Of a stretch of DNA of 56,893 bases, positions 42,105 to 51,900 are shown in pieces. Origin of the DNA: CAYWRO01 sp964460345. Lineage in GTDB: Bacteria > Planctomycetota > Phycisphaerae > Phycisphaerales > UBA1924. Position 1 is the first letter of the stretch, and every line of letters starts with the position of its first letter. The notes beneath the pieces are model-generated. The model was not told where the DNA came from, ran no database searches, and saw only the letters and a program-made list of their open reading frames with translations. The position numbers and the translations under genes are program-made. Where the stretch lies: NCBI GenBank assembly GCA_964460345.1, contig CAYWRO010000019.1, positions 1-56,893 of the forward strand, in the 5' to 3' direction.

Positions 42105-43079
42105 TCAAGAATTGGCGAGATGGCGCTTCAACCTTGGCGAACGCTCCCAGACGTGGTAGCCCCCGCGCGTCCGCTCTACCTTGATCAGCCCGGCATCTTC
42201 GAGCAGGCGGACAAGGTGGTCGCATAGCCGCTTGGGTGCTCCAGTCGTCTCTACCTCCTCGTCCGTGGACCAATCGTGGTTTACCAAACCGGAGATAAGC
42301 TGCGCAAGAGCGGCGTCATACTCTGGCCATTTCGCCTTGGCGAACTCGTCGAAGGCCGTATTGGTGATCCGTAGATGGGAGGCACCGGTGTCCCTGTATC
42401 CTCCCCTCGTAAAGCGTCCCAGCTCAAGGTGCCCTTCTTCCTCGAGAATCGTGAGCGAGTCACGCAGTTCCTCTTCGGTGATCCCCGCATCAAATAGCGG
42501 ATCCAAGCACGCGAGGTGGGTCACCATTGGCCGGCCTTCACGAACGCTCTCCTCGCACAGCGTTTGCAGCACAATCGCATCGGTCTTCTGAAGCCCAGGT
42601 AGTACCAGCAAGGGCGTCATCGCAGCGTGGGCGGGCCCTGGTCCGAGCGGCGGCTTCTCGCTGTGACCATAAATGGCGTTGACGATCCGCTGAGTCTCGG
42701 ATGCGTAACTGGCGAGATCCCGTATCTTGACCCAGCACGTTGCCTTGAGGCACTCCGGCACCTCACAATCGTCCAAGACAATTGGGATGACTCTGAAGTC
42801 ACTTTCGATTCGCTTCACGAATGCCGCGTTCATCTCCTCTCGGACCCAAGGCTTGTCCACACTCTTCTCAGACAGGATGACGATACACGTGTCGGCATTC
42901 TTCATGCCGTCATTGAAAATCCGCTCCACCAGCCGGTCGCCGGGCATGATCTCCCACTCGTCGTACCACGCTTCGACGCCATGCTGTCGTAGGCGTTCAG
43001 CAAAATCGCGGACGAACCGATCCTTATCCTCCGACGCATGGCAAACGAAGGCCACCGGATGAGTGCGGTTTCTGGTCAT
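42105..43079 (-). CDS. TIR-domain protein with C-terminal winged-helix domains
   Basis: 324 residues. The TIR domain covers about 8-140 (AFVCHASEDKDRFVRDFAER), with WYDEWEIMPGDRLVERIF (38-55) containing the expected catalytic Glu of NAD-degrading TIRs and CIVILSEKSVDKPWVREEM. After a Pro-rich linker (PPLGPGPAHAAM) come two winged-helix-like stretches (residues 165-260, LRDSLTILEEEGHLELGRF, and 265-324, CDHLVRLLEDAGLIKVERT). TIRs in bacterial defence are often activated by a sensing module; a winged-helix sensor is unusual. It is a minus-strand singleton between the HNH gene and the TIR-beta-helix gene. Confidence 0.85.
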   Translation of the reverse strand: MTRNRTHPVAFVCHASEDKDRFVRDFAERLRQHGVEAWYDEWEIMPGDRLVERIFNDGMKNADTCIVILSEKSVDKPWVREEMNAAFVKRIESDFRVIPIVLDDCEVPECLKATCWVKIRDLASYASETQRIVNAIYGHSEKPPLGPGPAHAAMTPLLVLPGLQKTDAIVLQTLCEESVREGRPMVTHLACLDPLFDAGITEEELRDSLTILEEEGHLELGRFTRGGYRDTGASHLRITNTAFDEFAKAKWPEYDAALAQLISGLVNHDWSTDEEVETTGAPKRLCDHLVRLLEDAGLIKVERTRGGYHVWERSPRLKRHLANS

Positions 43080-43237
43080 GCTGCTAGTTTATCAAGACTG
43101 GGCGAGGTGGGCGGGAACTCCATCACCCGCGATCACGCGGCTCGGATGCGAAATGGCGGAGCGCTCTGCGGGCGCGGAGCAACGCCGCGAACCGGAGGAG
43201 CGCTGTCGGCCGGGTGCGGCCCACTGCGGAGCGGCAT

Positions 43238-44419
43238 CTAACCCTTCTGCGGCTCCGAAACATCATTGTCCTGCAAGTCGAGCACGGCCGGCTCCCCCAG
43301 TGTCCATGTGAAGACCGCCCGGTTGCGAGCCGTGATGACGTTTCGGTGAGCCGTGACCTTGCTCCAGTTCATGGCGGCGATATCCCCGCGCGTGTTCCCG
43401 GCCAGGGTGCTATCGAAGAGCCCCGCCGCGGCGTGCCCGTACACCCAGATGCCGTACAAACCACTCGGACCAAGATGGCACCTTTGAACGTCAAGCCTCG
43501 CCTTTGATTTGACCTCGATGCAAGCCGTCCCCTTGGTTTGGACGTGGCAGTTGTTGACGAGGAAGTGCGACGAGTGTTGAACAATCGCCCCTGTTTCCTC
43601 CTTCCCGAGGCAGTCGACCGTGATCCCCTCCAATGCCCCACCATCCGAATGGATTGTTACAGCTGGCCCCTTCGCGGCCCGCAGGATGATCCTTGAGCGG
43701 TCACCACGCCCAACGATCTTCACGGGCTGAGAAATGACCAGTTGCTCTTCGTACACACCCTCGCCAACCTCGATCGTTGACCCCGCGGTCGCGCGCTCCA
43801 GCGCCTGGCCGATGCTCGGTATGAATGCGGGATCGCCTGCCTTGACGTACAAACCGCCTTCCGATGACGCTTGGGGAACTGTTGTTCTGGTACGCTTGAG
43901 GGCCGTGATGAGCTTGCTCGCTAGGTCGATGATCGGCCTCTTGGAAGGCCCCGTCGTGATGTCAGTTCCACGGAAGGCCCACAAATCCTCCCACTGACGC
44001 TTGCAGAGGTCGATTGCGATGGGATCGGCGTCGGCCGGTGGTGGAATCTGCTGCGCCTCCGTAATCTGCGGCGCAGGAATAAAGTAGATCGGGAGGATGA
44101 GGTCATTTCGTCCCCGTTTCCTTTCAATCTCCTGAAAGTCCTCGTACTCGCGCCGGCACTCTGGCCGCTGAAAGAACGTTGGCGTCACGATCGGGATCAA
44201 GAAGATCGACTCCTGCAAGCTGCGATCGAGCCGATCTCTCCACTGCTCGCCCCACTGCACGCCCTCCTCGTCGCGGAAGAATCGGAAGCCGGTTTCGCCC
44301 TGGGCACGAACCTCGCTCTGCAGTCGTTCAGGCAGAGCCTTGAGTCCCGCGTCGTTCTCCGCATCAAAGCGGGTGTAGCACACGAAAGCGACTGCGGAAC
44401 CGTCCGGCGTCATGCTCAT
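43238..44419 (-). CDS. TIR-domain protein with right-handed beta-helix
   Basis: 393 residues from the ATG at 44419. A TIR-like domain (about 10-175) starts AVAFVCYTRFDAENDAGLKA, with FFRDEEGVQWGEQWRDRLD containing candidate catalytic Glu and IFLIPIVTPTFFQRPECRRE. From about residue 208 the chain is a parallel beta-helix: PSIGQALERATAGSTIEVGE, then PVKIVGRGDRSRIILRAAKG and repeated short N-rich turns (VNNCHVQTKG, TLAGNTRGDI, AHRNVITARN). Beta-helices usually bind glycans or act as carriers. A TIR effector with a beta-helix sensor is a combination I do not recognise as characterised. The TIR part could be inactive; the Glu position is not certain. Confidence 0.8.
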   Translation of the reverse strand: MSMTPDGSAVAFVCYTRFDAENDAGLKALPERLQSEVRAQGETGFRFFRDEEGVQWGEQWRDRLDRSLQESIFLIPIVTPTFFQRPECRREYEDFQEIERKRGRNDLILPIYFIPAPQITEAQQIPPPADADPIAIDLCKRQWEDLWAFRGTDITTGPSKRPIIDLASKLITALKRTRTTVPQASSEGGLYVKAGDPAFIPSIGQALERATAGSTIEVGEGVYEEQLVISQPVKIVGRGDRSRIILRAAKGPAVTIHSDGGALEGITVDCLGKEETGAIVQHSSHFLVNNCHVQTKGTACIEVKSKARLDVQRCHLGPSGLYGIWVYGHAAAGLFDSTLAGNTRGDIAAMNWSKVTAHRNVITARNRAVFTWTLGEPAVLDLQDNDVSEPQKG

Positions 44420-44932
44420 TCGCCATGATACGGGCACCGACCGTCGTCTGGCGCCCGCGCGTCTAGCCCCACCACTTCTGCACTCCATCACCAACTCCTC
44501 GCCGGTGGATGGGTGCCTATCGCGGCTCCGATCGATTCTCGGGTGCGGCCGTACGACGGCCGGTGTACGGCCGATTTCCGAGGCCTATCCGACGGTGCTC
44601 CGGCGCTGCCGTCGCCGGCCGCCCCTGGGCCTCGTCACGCCAGAATCCGATGGCGTGAAACCCCATGTGTGCTCAGCCGGCATGGTGCCGATCGGCCGAG
44701 CCTCGGCTGCCCGGGGGAGCGGTTCTGCGGAGGCCTTTCGGCAGCGCGGCAGCCCCCCTGTTTGAGCGATTTCGCCTAGAAGTCGGCCGCGAGCGCCGAT
44801 GGCCGTGTCCGCCACGCAGCCGATGACAAGCCATAAACCTTTGCTGCGTCAAAACTTGCGTCAAGTACGCTCCTTCTCCACCGGACAACTTGGACACCAA
44901 AAACCTATCCTGGTAGGCCTATCCCCTTGGGG
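44420..44932. other. 513-base region with no gene
   Basis: Between the TIR-beta-helix gene and the SGNH gene, both minus strand. It contains one strong inverted repeat (44546-44573, listed separately). No promoter pair is convincing. Reading frames here are short and not protein-like. Confidence 0.5.
44546..44573. repeat. 9-bp perfect inverted repeat
   Basis: CGGCCGTAC (44546-44554) and GTACGGCCG (44565-44573) with a 10-nt loop. No T-tract on either side. It may be a hairpin in an mRNA or a protein site. Confidence 0.55.
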
Positions 44933-45736
44933 TCACTTTCTCGCCGCGGCCGGCTTCGCGGCTGTTTGCCTTGCCCAGGCGTCCTGGACCGCCTCTCGCA
45001 GGATGCTGGTCCAGAGCTCATAGCCCGCGGCGTTCAGGTGCAGTCCATCTTCCAGGAAGAGCCGCGGGTCGGGGGTGCCGTCTTCGGTCAGCATTGGCGT
45101 TGCGGTGTCGACGTAGGTTGCGCCGGTCGTCTTGTCGCAGTACGCGTGTACGGCTGCGTTGGCGCGGCGCATGGCGTTCCAGTTGTTCCAGCGCGCGAGG
45201 CTGGGCTTGATCGGGATGTAAATGACTTCGATGTCGGGCCACTGTGTGCGTGCGCGGCGGTCGAAGTCGATGAAACCCTCTGCTGCGCTGCGCCAATCCG
45301 TGTTGTTCGTCCCCAGGTCGTTGTCGCCGCAGTAGTAGACGATGACGCTCGGCGCGTACGGTGTGACGATCCGGTCGAATACCGCGAGCACCTCTCCGGT
45401 CTTCGACCCGCCGAAGCCGCGGTTCAGGACCGGCACTGGGGCCATGTCGCGCTCCAGCGTCTTCCACATGCGGATGCTCGAACTGCCGATGAACAGCACC
45501 TGACCTGGTTCGGGTGGTGACGCCGCATCCGCACGTTCGAATGCCCGGATTTCCGGCTCGTACCACGCATCTTTCGCCGCAGTTTCCTGGGGCGCGGTTT
45601 CCTGGGGCGCGGTTTCCTGGGGCGCGACTTCCGGGGTGGCACGCACCGGTGTCAGTGCGCTCGCTTCCCTGGAACTCTGGCATGCAGGCAAGGTCAGCAG
45701 TGCGGCCGCCATCACGATCAACAGTCGTGTAATCAT
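44933..45736 (-). CDS. SGNH/GDSL-type hydrolase lipoprotein
   Basis: 267 residues. A lipobox (LTLPAC) follows the signal. After the PQETA repeats comes the hydrolase: the nucleophile Ser in VLFIGSSSIRMW, Gly in NRGFGGSKTGEV, Asn in YYCGDNDLG and the Asp/His pair in EDGLHLNAAGYE. The family removes acyl or acetyl groups from sugars or lipids; here it acts outside the membrane. Conserved elements are intact, so it should be active. It ends 437 nt or more from the nearest TIR gene and is transcribed in the same direction. Confidence 0.9.
   Translation of the reverse strand: MITRLLIVMAAALLTLPACQSSREASALTPVRATPEVAPQETAPQETAPQETAAKDAWYEPEIRAFERADAASPPEPGQVLFIGSSSIRMWKTLERDMAPVPVLNRGFGGSKTGEVLAVFDRIVTPYAPSVIVYYCGDNDLGTNNTDWRSAAEGFIDFDRRARTQWPDIEVIYIPIKPSLARWNNWNAMRRANAAVHAYCDKTTGATYVDTATPMLTEDGTPDPRLFLEDGLHLNAAGYELWTSILREAVQDAWARQTAAKPAAARK
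45581..45625 (-). repeat. 15-bp tandem repeat, three copies, inside the SGNH gene
   Basis: Unit GGTTTCCTGGGGCGC repeats three times (the first with A for G at base 1) and a degenerate fourth follows. It codes for the PQETA spacer after the lipobox; copy-number changes would keep the frame. Confidence 0.75.
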
Positions 45737-45906
45737 CCGCTCAGTGTAACCAGATCTGGTTTGCTGCGCTGTGATTTCTGCACAGCGGTGGTTTCGGCGT
45801 CGAGCTTGCTCTCACCTCCACAGAGCACACATCGGCTGCGTGCGAGGCTGCCGCCCTTTCACGCTGCTCGCGAGCATTGATTAAGCTGCGCCTTTCGCCG
45901 GACAGC

Positions 45907-47136
45907 TCATCCGATGGGCGAGAACGCCATGCACACCTGCGTGGCGTACACCGGATAGCGCATCCGAAGGCGGTAGCCGCGGAACTCGGACAGTTCCCAT
46001 CCCAGCCGGCTGCAGGTGTGCCGCAGCATCTCGGGGTAGCGTCCCACCTCTGCAATCCCGAACCCCGTCGACTGCCTTCCCAGGTGCTGCACCGTCTCGG
46101 AAACCGGCCACTTGTAGATGTCGTGGGTCGGGTCGTTCGGATCCGCCACGCCGACCGGGCTGTTGTCGTACACCAGCAGCCGCGGGTCTGACCCCGGCCA
46201 CACGCTCTCGTGCACGAAAAAGTCCAGCACCAGCAGGGGGGTCGGGATGTCGATGATCGTGAAGCGGCCCGCCAGCGGGCGCTCCGTCGTCGTTCGCCGC
46301 GGCAGGGCGCCGCGTTTCTTCTCGCCGAAAATGACCGTGCTGGAGGACTGCCGCCCGAGCAGCGGGGATTCGATCACGCGATGCAGCAGCGAGTTCTGAC
46401 GCACGCACCGGATCTGCGGCGGCGTCGGCTGGCAGAACTCCAGCAGCGCCGACGAACTCGGCTCAGCGTCCAGGGCCAGCCCGTCCAGCGTCGTCGCGTG
46501 CTCCGCCTCCTGGTACGTTGTCTCCAGCACGCGGCTGCTGGTGAGGCGCACCTCTCCATCGGCCCGCAGCCGCTGCAGGCCCACCCGGCCGATCATCCAC
46601 GCGGCATCGTGCTTCTCCTGGCTCTCGCCGGGGTGCACGAAATGCGTCGACAGGACGACGTCCGCTGAAATGCCCTTGAGGTTGCTCATCGCCCGGTAGG
46701 CGCCCTGCCGGTTGCGCAGCTCAAACTTCTGCCGCGCCTCGGGTACCCACCCGGCAAGCATGGCGTCAAACTCCGCCTGGCCGCCGACCGTCCGCACGAG
46801 TTGGCTCAGGTCGTCGACCGCCCGGTCGGCCGCCTCCAGGAGCTCCGCCGGAGGCTTGAGCTTCGAAGCCCCCTTTACGACGATCCTAAGGCCCCGCTCC
46901 TTCGGCATCCGCGGCAGGGCGGCCAAGGCGTCGTCGAGCCGGAGAGCGGTCAGGAGTCGGCTGCCGAGGCTGACCTCTACCCCGATGCGATCGCGCATCT
47001 CCGTGGGGCTGGGTAGCCCGTTGGGGGGATCCGAGCACTCCGCCAGCAGCGACCGGAAGGTCGAGTGCACGCGCCCTGCAACAGCCTGGACGTCATCCTG
47101 CACCCGATCGGATCGCGAACTCGTGGCGGTGGTCAT
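45907..47136 (-). CDS. Unknown protein, about 409 residues
   Basis: Start taken at the ATG at 47136; a longer frame starts at 47196. Residues 10-130 are mainly helical (DDVQAVAGRVHSTFRSLLAE, KPPAELLEAADRAVDDLSQL), then a beta-rich region (ADGEVRLTSSRVLETTYQEA, GRFTIIDIPTPLLVLDFFVH). The C-terminal 100 residues contain GIAEVGRYPEMLRHTC and YRLRMRYPVYATQVCMAFSP. No signal peptide or transmembrane segment, so it is cytosolic. I do not recognise the family. It diverges from the FG-GAP protein gene. Confidence 0.6.
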   Translation of the reverse strand: MTTATSSRSDRVQDDVQAVAGRVHSTFRSLLAECSDPPNGLPSPTEMRDRIGVEVSLGSRLLTALRLDDALAALPRMPKERGLRIVVKGASKLKPPAELLEAADRAVDDLSQLVRTVGGQAEFDAMLAGWVPEARQKFELRNRQGAYRAMSNLKGISADVVLSTHFVHPGESQEKHDAAWMIGRVGLQRLRADGEVRLTSSRVLETTYQEAEHATTLDGLALDAEPSSSALLEFCQPTPPQIRCVRQNSLLHRVIESPLLGRQSSSTVIFGEKKRGALPRRTTTERPLAGRFTIIDIPTPLLVLDFFVHESVWPGSDPRLLVYDNSPVGVADPNDPTHDIYKWPVSETVQHLGRQSTGFGIAEVGRYPEMLRHTCSRLGWELSEFRGYRLRMRYPVYATQVCMAFSPIG

Positions 47137-47181
47137 GGTGGGGCAGTCTACATCGTCCCGGGGTCGTCCGCAAGGCGATTT

Positions 47182-47200
47182 GCAAATGCCCAGCATTTGC
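47182..47200. promoter_or_regulatory. Inverted repeat in divergent promoter region, candidate operator
   Basis: GCAAATGC-CCA-GCATTTGC, an 8-bp perfect inverted repeat between the unknown gene and the FG-GAP gene, 14 nt upstream of a -35 box. Confidence 0.45.
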
Positions 47201-47214
47201 TGAGCAATTTCTCA

Positions 47215-47242
47215 TTGACAACGTCGAACCATCATGTACGCT
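47215..47242 (+). promoter_or_regulatory. Candidate promoter for the FG-GAP protein gene
   Basis: A perfect -35 TTGACA (47215-47220), a 16-bp spacer, and TACGCT (47237-47242) preceded by TG. It lies 112 nt before the ATG at 47355. Confidence 0.45.
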
Positions 47243-47354
47243 GTCCCACTGGCCCTGACCTGCCACCGTGTGGCCGCGGTCGCTGATCTGCCGCGGCGGT
47301 CCCGACGTATCACCCCGACCCCGCTGAATACCTCAAAGAAGGGAGCTTCCCCCA

Positions 47355-48755
47355 ATGCAGACGAGTTTTCGCCTCAAGCGACTCTGTGCCGCGTCCGCAC
47401 TCGCGTGCCTCGCGGCCACCACGCTCCATGCCGGCGCCCAGACCACGGAAACGCGCCGGATCGTCCCCTCAGCGGGCCAGGAGGGTGACGCGTACGGCTT
47501 TTCTGTTGATGTCAAAGGCAACTTGGCCGTCATTGGCGCATGGACCGACAGCACGCTGGCCTTCCAGGCGGGCGCGGTTTACATTGTCGACACTACCACG
47601 GGGGAGCAGCTCTCGAAGTTCCACGCCTCTGATCCGGCGTTCTGGGGTGGCTTCGGAACGTGCGTCGACGTCCAGGGCGATTTGCTCGCCGTCGGGGCAC
47701 GCATCGGCTCGACGTTCACCGGAGCCGTCTATCTCTTTGATATCTCCGACCCGACCGCTCCTGTTGAGATCACAACCATCTTCGCTTCCGACGGCGCTCA
47801 GGCGGAGTTCTTCGGGACGTCGGTCGCGCTCACGGGTAACCACCTCGTCGTCGGCGCGCCGTCTTCCGCATCGCTCAGCTTGCTCGATGTTGGCGCGGCG
47901 TACATCTTCGATGTCTCCGATCCGGCCAACCCGGTCGAGCGCTTCAAGGTGTACTCGCCGTTCCCCGCCGGGGACAATGAGTTCGGCATCAACGTTTCGG
48001 CCGAGGGCAACATCGCGTTGGTCACCGAGTGGTGGAGCGGCGTTGAGGATGCGAGTAAGGTCGGTCAAGCCCATCTGTTTGATTTGACCACGGGCGCGCA
48101 CCTTTCTCAGTTCGCCGCGTCGGACGGCAATCACGAGGATGAGTTCGGCGTCTGGAGCGCCATCAGCGGCAACATCGCCATCGTCGGTACGCGTAAGGGC
48201 GACGGCGCGGTGGTCGACAGCGGTGCGGCCTACCAGTTCGACATCACGAACCCCGCCGCTCCCGTCGAGGTCCGCAAGTTCTTCCCCGCCGATGGCGTCG
48301 CCGGCGACGAGTTCGGTCGGGCCGTCGACATCGTCGGCAACACCATCCTCATCGGCGCGAACGGCGTCGATCACATGGGCCACTCCGCCTCCGGGGCCGC
48401 CTACCTCTTTGACGCGACCACCGGCGAGCAGATCGACAAGCTGCTTGCCACTGATCCGGCCGTGAACAACATGCTCGGCACGGCAGTCCGCCTGAGCGCC
48501 GATGCATCGACGGCTCTCGTCACCGCCGCCGGGCACAGCTCCATCGGGGCCGCCTACGTTTACGATCTCGCCGCCGCCCCGGCCTGCCCGGCCGACCTGG
48601 ACGGCAACAGCGAAGTCGACGTCTTTGACCTTCTGGCCTACCTCGACCTGTGGTTCGCCGGGGATGCCGCCGCAGAACTGACCAACGACGCCCCCGCGGT
48701 CATCGACGTCTTCGACCTCCTGGCCTACCTGGACACCTGGTTCGCAGGCTGCTGA
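47355..48755 (+). CDS. Exported FG-GAP-like beta-propeller with duplicated dockerin-like tail
   Basis: 466 residues. Signal peptide at about 1-28 (ASALACLAATTLHAGAQT). Seven or so repeats with GxAYxFDxTxxxxxxK follow, e.g. YGFSVDVKGNLAVIGAWTDS, GAVYIVDTTTGEQLSKFHAS and GAAYLFDATTGEQIDKLLAT; this is a beta-propeller of the FG-GAP type. The last 65 residues are two dockerin-like units, CPADLDGNSEVDVFDLLAYL-D-LWFAG and VIDVFDLLAYLDTWFAGC. The same tail ends the protease at 48946. Dockerin-type tails usually mediate protein or wall attachment. AAGGGAG lies 9 nt before the ATG. Confidence 0.85.
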   Translation: MQTSFRLKRLCAASALACLAATTLHAGAQTTETRRIVPSAGQEGDAYGFSVDVKGNLAVIGAWTDSTLAFQAGAVYIVDTTTGEQLSKFHASDPAFWGGFGTCVDVQGDLLAVGARIGSTFTGAVYLFDISDPTAPVEITTIFASDGAQAEFFGTSVALTGNHLVVGAPSSASLSLLDVGAAYIFDVSDPANPVERFKVYSPFPAGDNEFGINVSAEGNIALVTEWWSGVEDASKVGQAHLFDLTTGAHLSQFAASDGNHEDEFGVWSAISGNIAIVGTRKGDGAVVDSGAAYQFDITNPAAPVEVRKFFPADGVAGDEFGRAVDIVGNTILIGANGVDHMGHSASGAAYLFDATTGEQIDKLLATDPAVNNMLGTAVRLSADASTALVTAAGHSSIGAAYVYDLAAAPACPADLDGNSEVDVFDLLAYLDLWFAGDAAAELTNDAPAVIDVFDLLAYLDTWFAGC

Positions 48756-48784
48756 ACGCGGCCTGAGGTTCGCCTGTGACTCGT

Positions 48785-48808
48785 GGCACAGGTGGGCCCG
48801 CCTGTGCC
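48785..48808 (+). terminator. Hairpin after FG-GAP gene
   Basis: GGCACAGG and CCTGTGCC form an 8-bp stem with an 8-nt loop, 30 nt after the stop, followed by a C/T-rich stretch. It precedes the better terminator at 48824. Confidence 0.5.
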
Positions 48809-48823
48809 GGACCCTTCCTCTTC

Positions 48824-48856
48824 GGGGCGCGAGGCCTGACCGCATCGCGCCCCTTT
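48824..48856 (+). terminator. Intrinsic terminator between FG-GAP and protease genes
   Basis: GGGGCGCGA (48824-48832) pairs perfectly with TCGCGCCCC (48845-48853), loop of 12 nt, followed by TTTCCGTTTCT. This is a typical stem and short T-tract. Confidence 0.7.
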
Positions 48857-48945
48857 CCGTTTCTATCGATCGCCGCGTGCCTCGTGGCCGGGTCCTCTTG
48901 CCCCTTTGCTTGCTTTCACCTTTCCGCGGCCCAAAATGGAACCCA

Positions 48946-51900
48946 ATGACCATGAAACGACCTGCCTGTCTCGCCGCGATTGCACTGCTGCCGTTCCTCG
49001 CCGCCCAGGCGGCGGCCGATAACGTCGCCGCGACCCACCATGTCCGGCTGACCCTCCGGTCAACTCCCGACGCCGACGCCCGCGCCGCCCTTGAGAAGGC
49101 GGGTCTTGAGCTTCTCGACCCGCTGGCCCCCGGTGTCTATTTCGCCCGTGCTGACGCCGCGATCGACGCCGCGGTTCTCAAGGCCCTCGGCGCCACGGCA
49201 GAGCCCATTGCCGCAGCGGACAAGCTTCATCGCCTCTTCCAGGCGCCTGGCCCAGGGCTGGCGCCCGCGGCACCTGAGTGGGCCGCGCTTGGCGAAAACG
49301 CCCTTGGGGAGCCCATGACGGCCGCCATCGTGCTCCTGCACGAAGATGAGCCACTCGGCGCGGCCGCGGCCACCCTTATCGCTCGTCATGGCGGCGTTGT
49401 CCGAACCGAGTTTCTCTCGGTGCGGGGCGTCTTCGCTGAACTGCCGACCGGCGCTTTGGCCGCGCTCGCCGGCGAGGATGCGGTCCGCTGGATCGAGCCG
49501 CCGATCCCCGCCCTCCAGCCCGCAAACGCGGACGCCCGGGCGCGCATGCAGGTGGACACGCTGCAAACCGCTCCGTATGACCTGACCGGCGCAGGCGTCG
49601 AGGTTTTTGTCTATGACGGCGGTTTGATTCGCGCTACGCACCTCGACCTGCTCGGCCGCGTCGCACACCTTGATCAGAGCGGCACGGACAGCCACGCGTC
49701 GCACGTTGCCGGCATCATTGCCGGTGATGGGCACGCCAGCGGTGGAATGCATCGCGGCATGGCGCCTGATGCGTATCTCTTCTCCGCCGGCGTCGCGTCG
49801 TTCGGCGCGCCGGGCGGCCCCGTCGCCCTGCACACCAACCCCGGCGATATCGAGGCGGACTACGCCGCGGCGCACGGCGTCAAGGCTGCCGGGCGTCTCA
49901 TCGCGAATAATTCGCTCAGTTCCAACATCAGCGCCAATGGCTATGACTGCGAGTTCATGGGTGATTACGGGGCGACCTCGAACATCCTGGACGCGATGGT
50001 CAACGGGTCGATGGGGGAGCCCATGGTCATCGTCTGGGGGGGCGGCAACGAGCGAGGCTCCGGCCGGTGTCCGCAGCCGTATTACACAACGCCGCCACCT
50101 GCCACCGCCAAGAACCCGATCATCGTCGGTGCGATCAACAGCAACGACGATTCCATGACGACGTTCAGCAGCTTTGGGCCCACCGACGACGGCCGTCTTG
50201 CTCCCGTCGTGGTTGCCCCGGGTTGTCAGTCTGACGGCGATATGGGCATCACCAGCATCAACAGTGCGTCTGATACCGGCTACACCGTCAAGTGCGGCAC
50301 CTCCATGGCGACGCCGGCGGTCTCCGGCGTCGTCGCGCTGCTCCTGCAGGACTGGCGCGCCCAGTACCCCTCGCTGGCCGATCCCTTTAACGCCACGGTG
50401 AAGGTGATCCTCGCCCACACGGCCGTCGACCTGGGCAATCCCGGGCCGGACTACATGCATGGTTATGGCAGCGTCCGTGCGCAGTCCGCGGTTGATTTTC
50501 TTCGTTCAGGCAACGTCGCCACGGGGTCGCTCGCGCACGCCCAGATCGCTCCTTACGCGGTCACCGTCGAACCGGGCACGTCCACACTCAAGTTCACACT
50601 TGCCTGGGATGATGCCCCCGCTACGCCGGGCGCGCCCATCATGCTGGTGAATGATCTTGACCTGGTCGTCACCGATCCCGCCGGGGTACGCCACTACCCG
50701 TGGACGCTCGATCCTGCCGACCCCGCGGCGCCCGCTGTGCGCACCGTCGAAGACCACCTCAACAACATCGAACAGGTTGTCGTCGATGCGCCGATGGCCG
50801 GCGCCTGGACCGTGCAGGTCGCTGCGACGAACATTCCCGCCGGCTCGCAGTCGTTCTCGCTCGCTTCCTCGGTCGACCTCAACCTTCCCGCCATTCAGAT
50901 CAATCTCCCTGAAGGAATCCCTGAGGTCGTTGCGCCGACTGATTTCGGCGGTCCCACGCAGATCCCCGTCCGCATCACCGCGCAGCATGACGTCGTTGAC
51001 GCCGCGTCGCCGGTGATCGCCTACCGGCTTGCGGGAACCGATGGGCCGTTTACGACGGTTCCTCTTGCGCACGTGTCCGGCGACGAGTATCTCGCAACCA
51101 TCCCCGATGCGCTCTGCGGGCCCGATTTGGAGGTGTTCTTCGCCGCGGCGGGCCTCTCCGGCAGCTTCGCGACGAATCCGGCCGAAGCGCCCGCGGTCGA
51201 TGGTTCCGGGCCCGTTGGTCCTGGTCACACGTACGCGGTCCGAGTCGGCGAGTACGAGACCCGCTTCTACGACAGCTTTGATACCGATACCGGCTGGGAG
51301 GTCGAGAACATCAGTGTTTCCGACGGCGGTTGGGAACGTGGCGTTCCCGTCGGCGGCGGCACGCGTGCAGACCCTCCCGTGGATGCCGAGGGGTGGGGCG
51401 GGGGGGTGGCCGGAGCCTGCTGGCTCACCGGCAACCGCGCCGGCAACTCCGACCTTGACGGCGGCCCCACCATTCTCACCTCTCCAGTGCTTGATGCATC
51501 CGGCGTCGCAGAAGCCCGGCTTTCTTACTGGCGCTGGTACAACACCGCCACCGGTTCAGCGCCGCTTGAAGATCCCTTCTACGTCGAGGTCTCTTCAGAT
51601 GACGGGGCGACGTGGACGCTGCTTGAGGAAGTCGCCGCGGGAAACTCGGAGGGCAGCGGCGGTTGGCGCTTCGCCCGGTTCGACCTGCACGAGGTCGTCC
51701 CGCTCACGGACTCGATGCGCATCCGCTTCATCGCGCACGACATCGGCACGCCGTCCGTTCTCGAAGCAGCCGTCGACAGCGTGAAGCTCGAGGTCTTCAT
51801 CTGTGGCGACCCTGTCCCGCCGTGTCTCTGTGAGCTTACCGGCGATGACACCGTCGACGTTTTCGACCTGCTCGCTTACCTCGACTCCTGGTTCGCGGCG

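Noticed and set aside
45581..45625. Tandem repeat as a possible CRISPR or regulatory array
   Set aside because: The 15-bp units abut without spacers and encode an in-frame PQETA spacer after a lipobox.
47469..50460. Minus-strand frames at 47469-48953 and 49060-50460
   Set aside because: They oppose the beta-propeller and protease genes, which have signal peptides, repeats and a complete catalytic triad.
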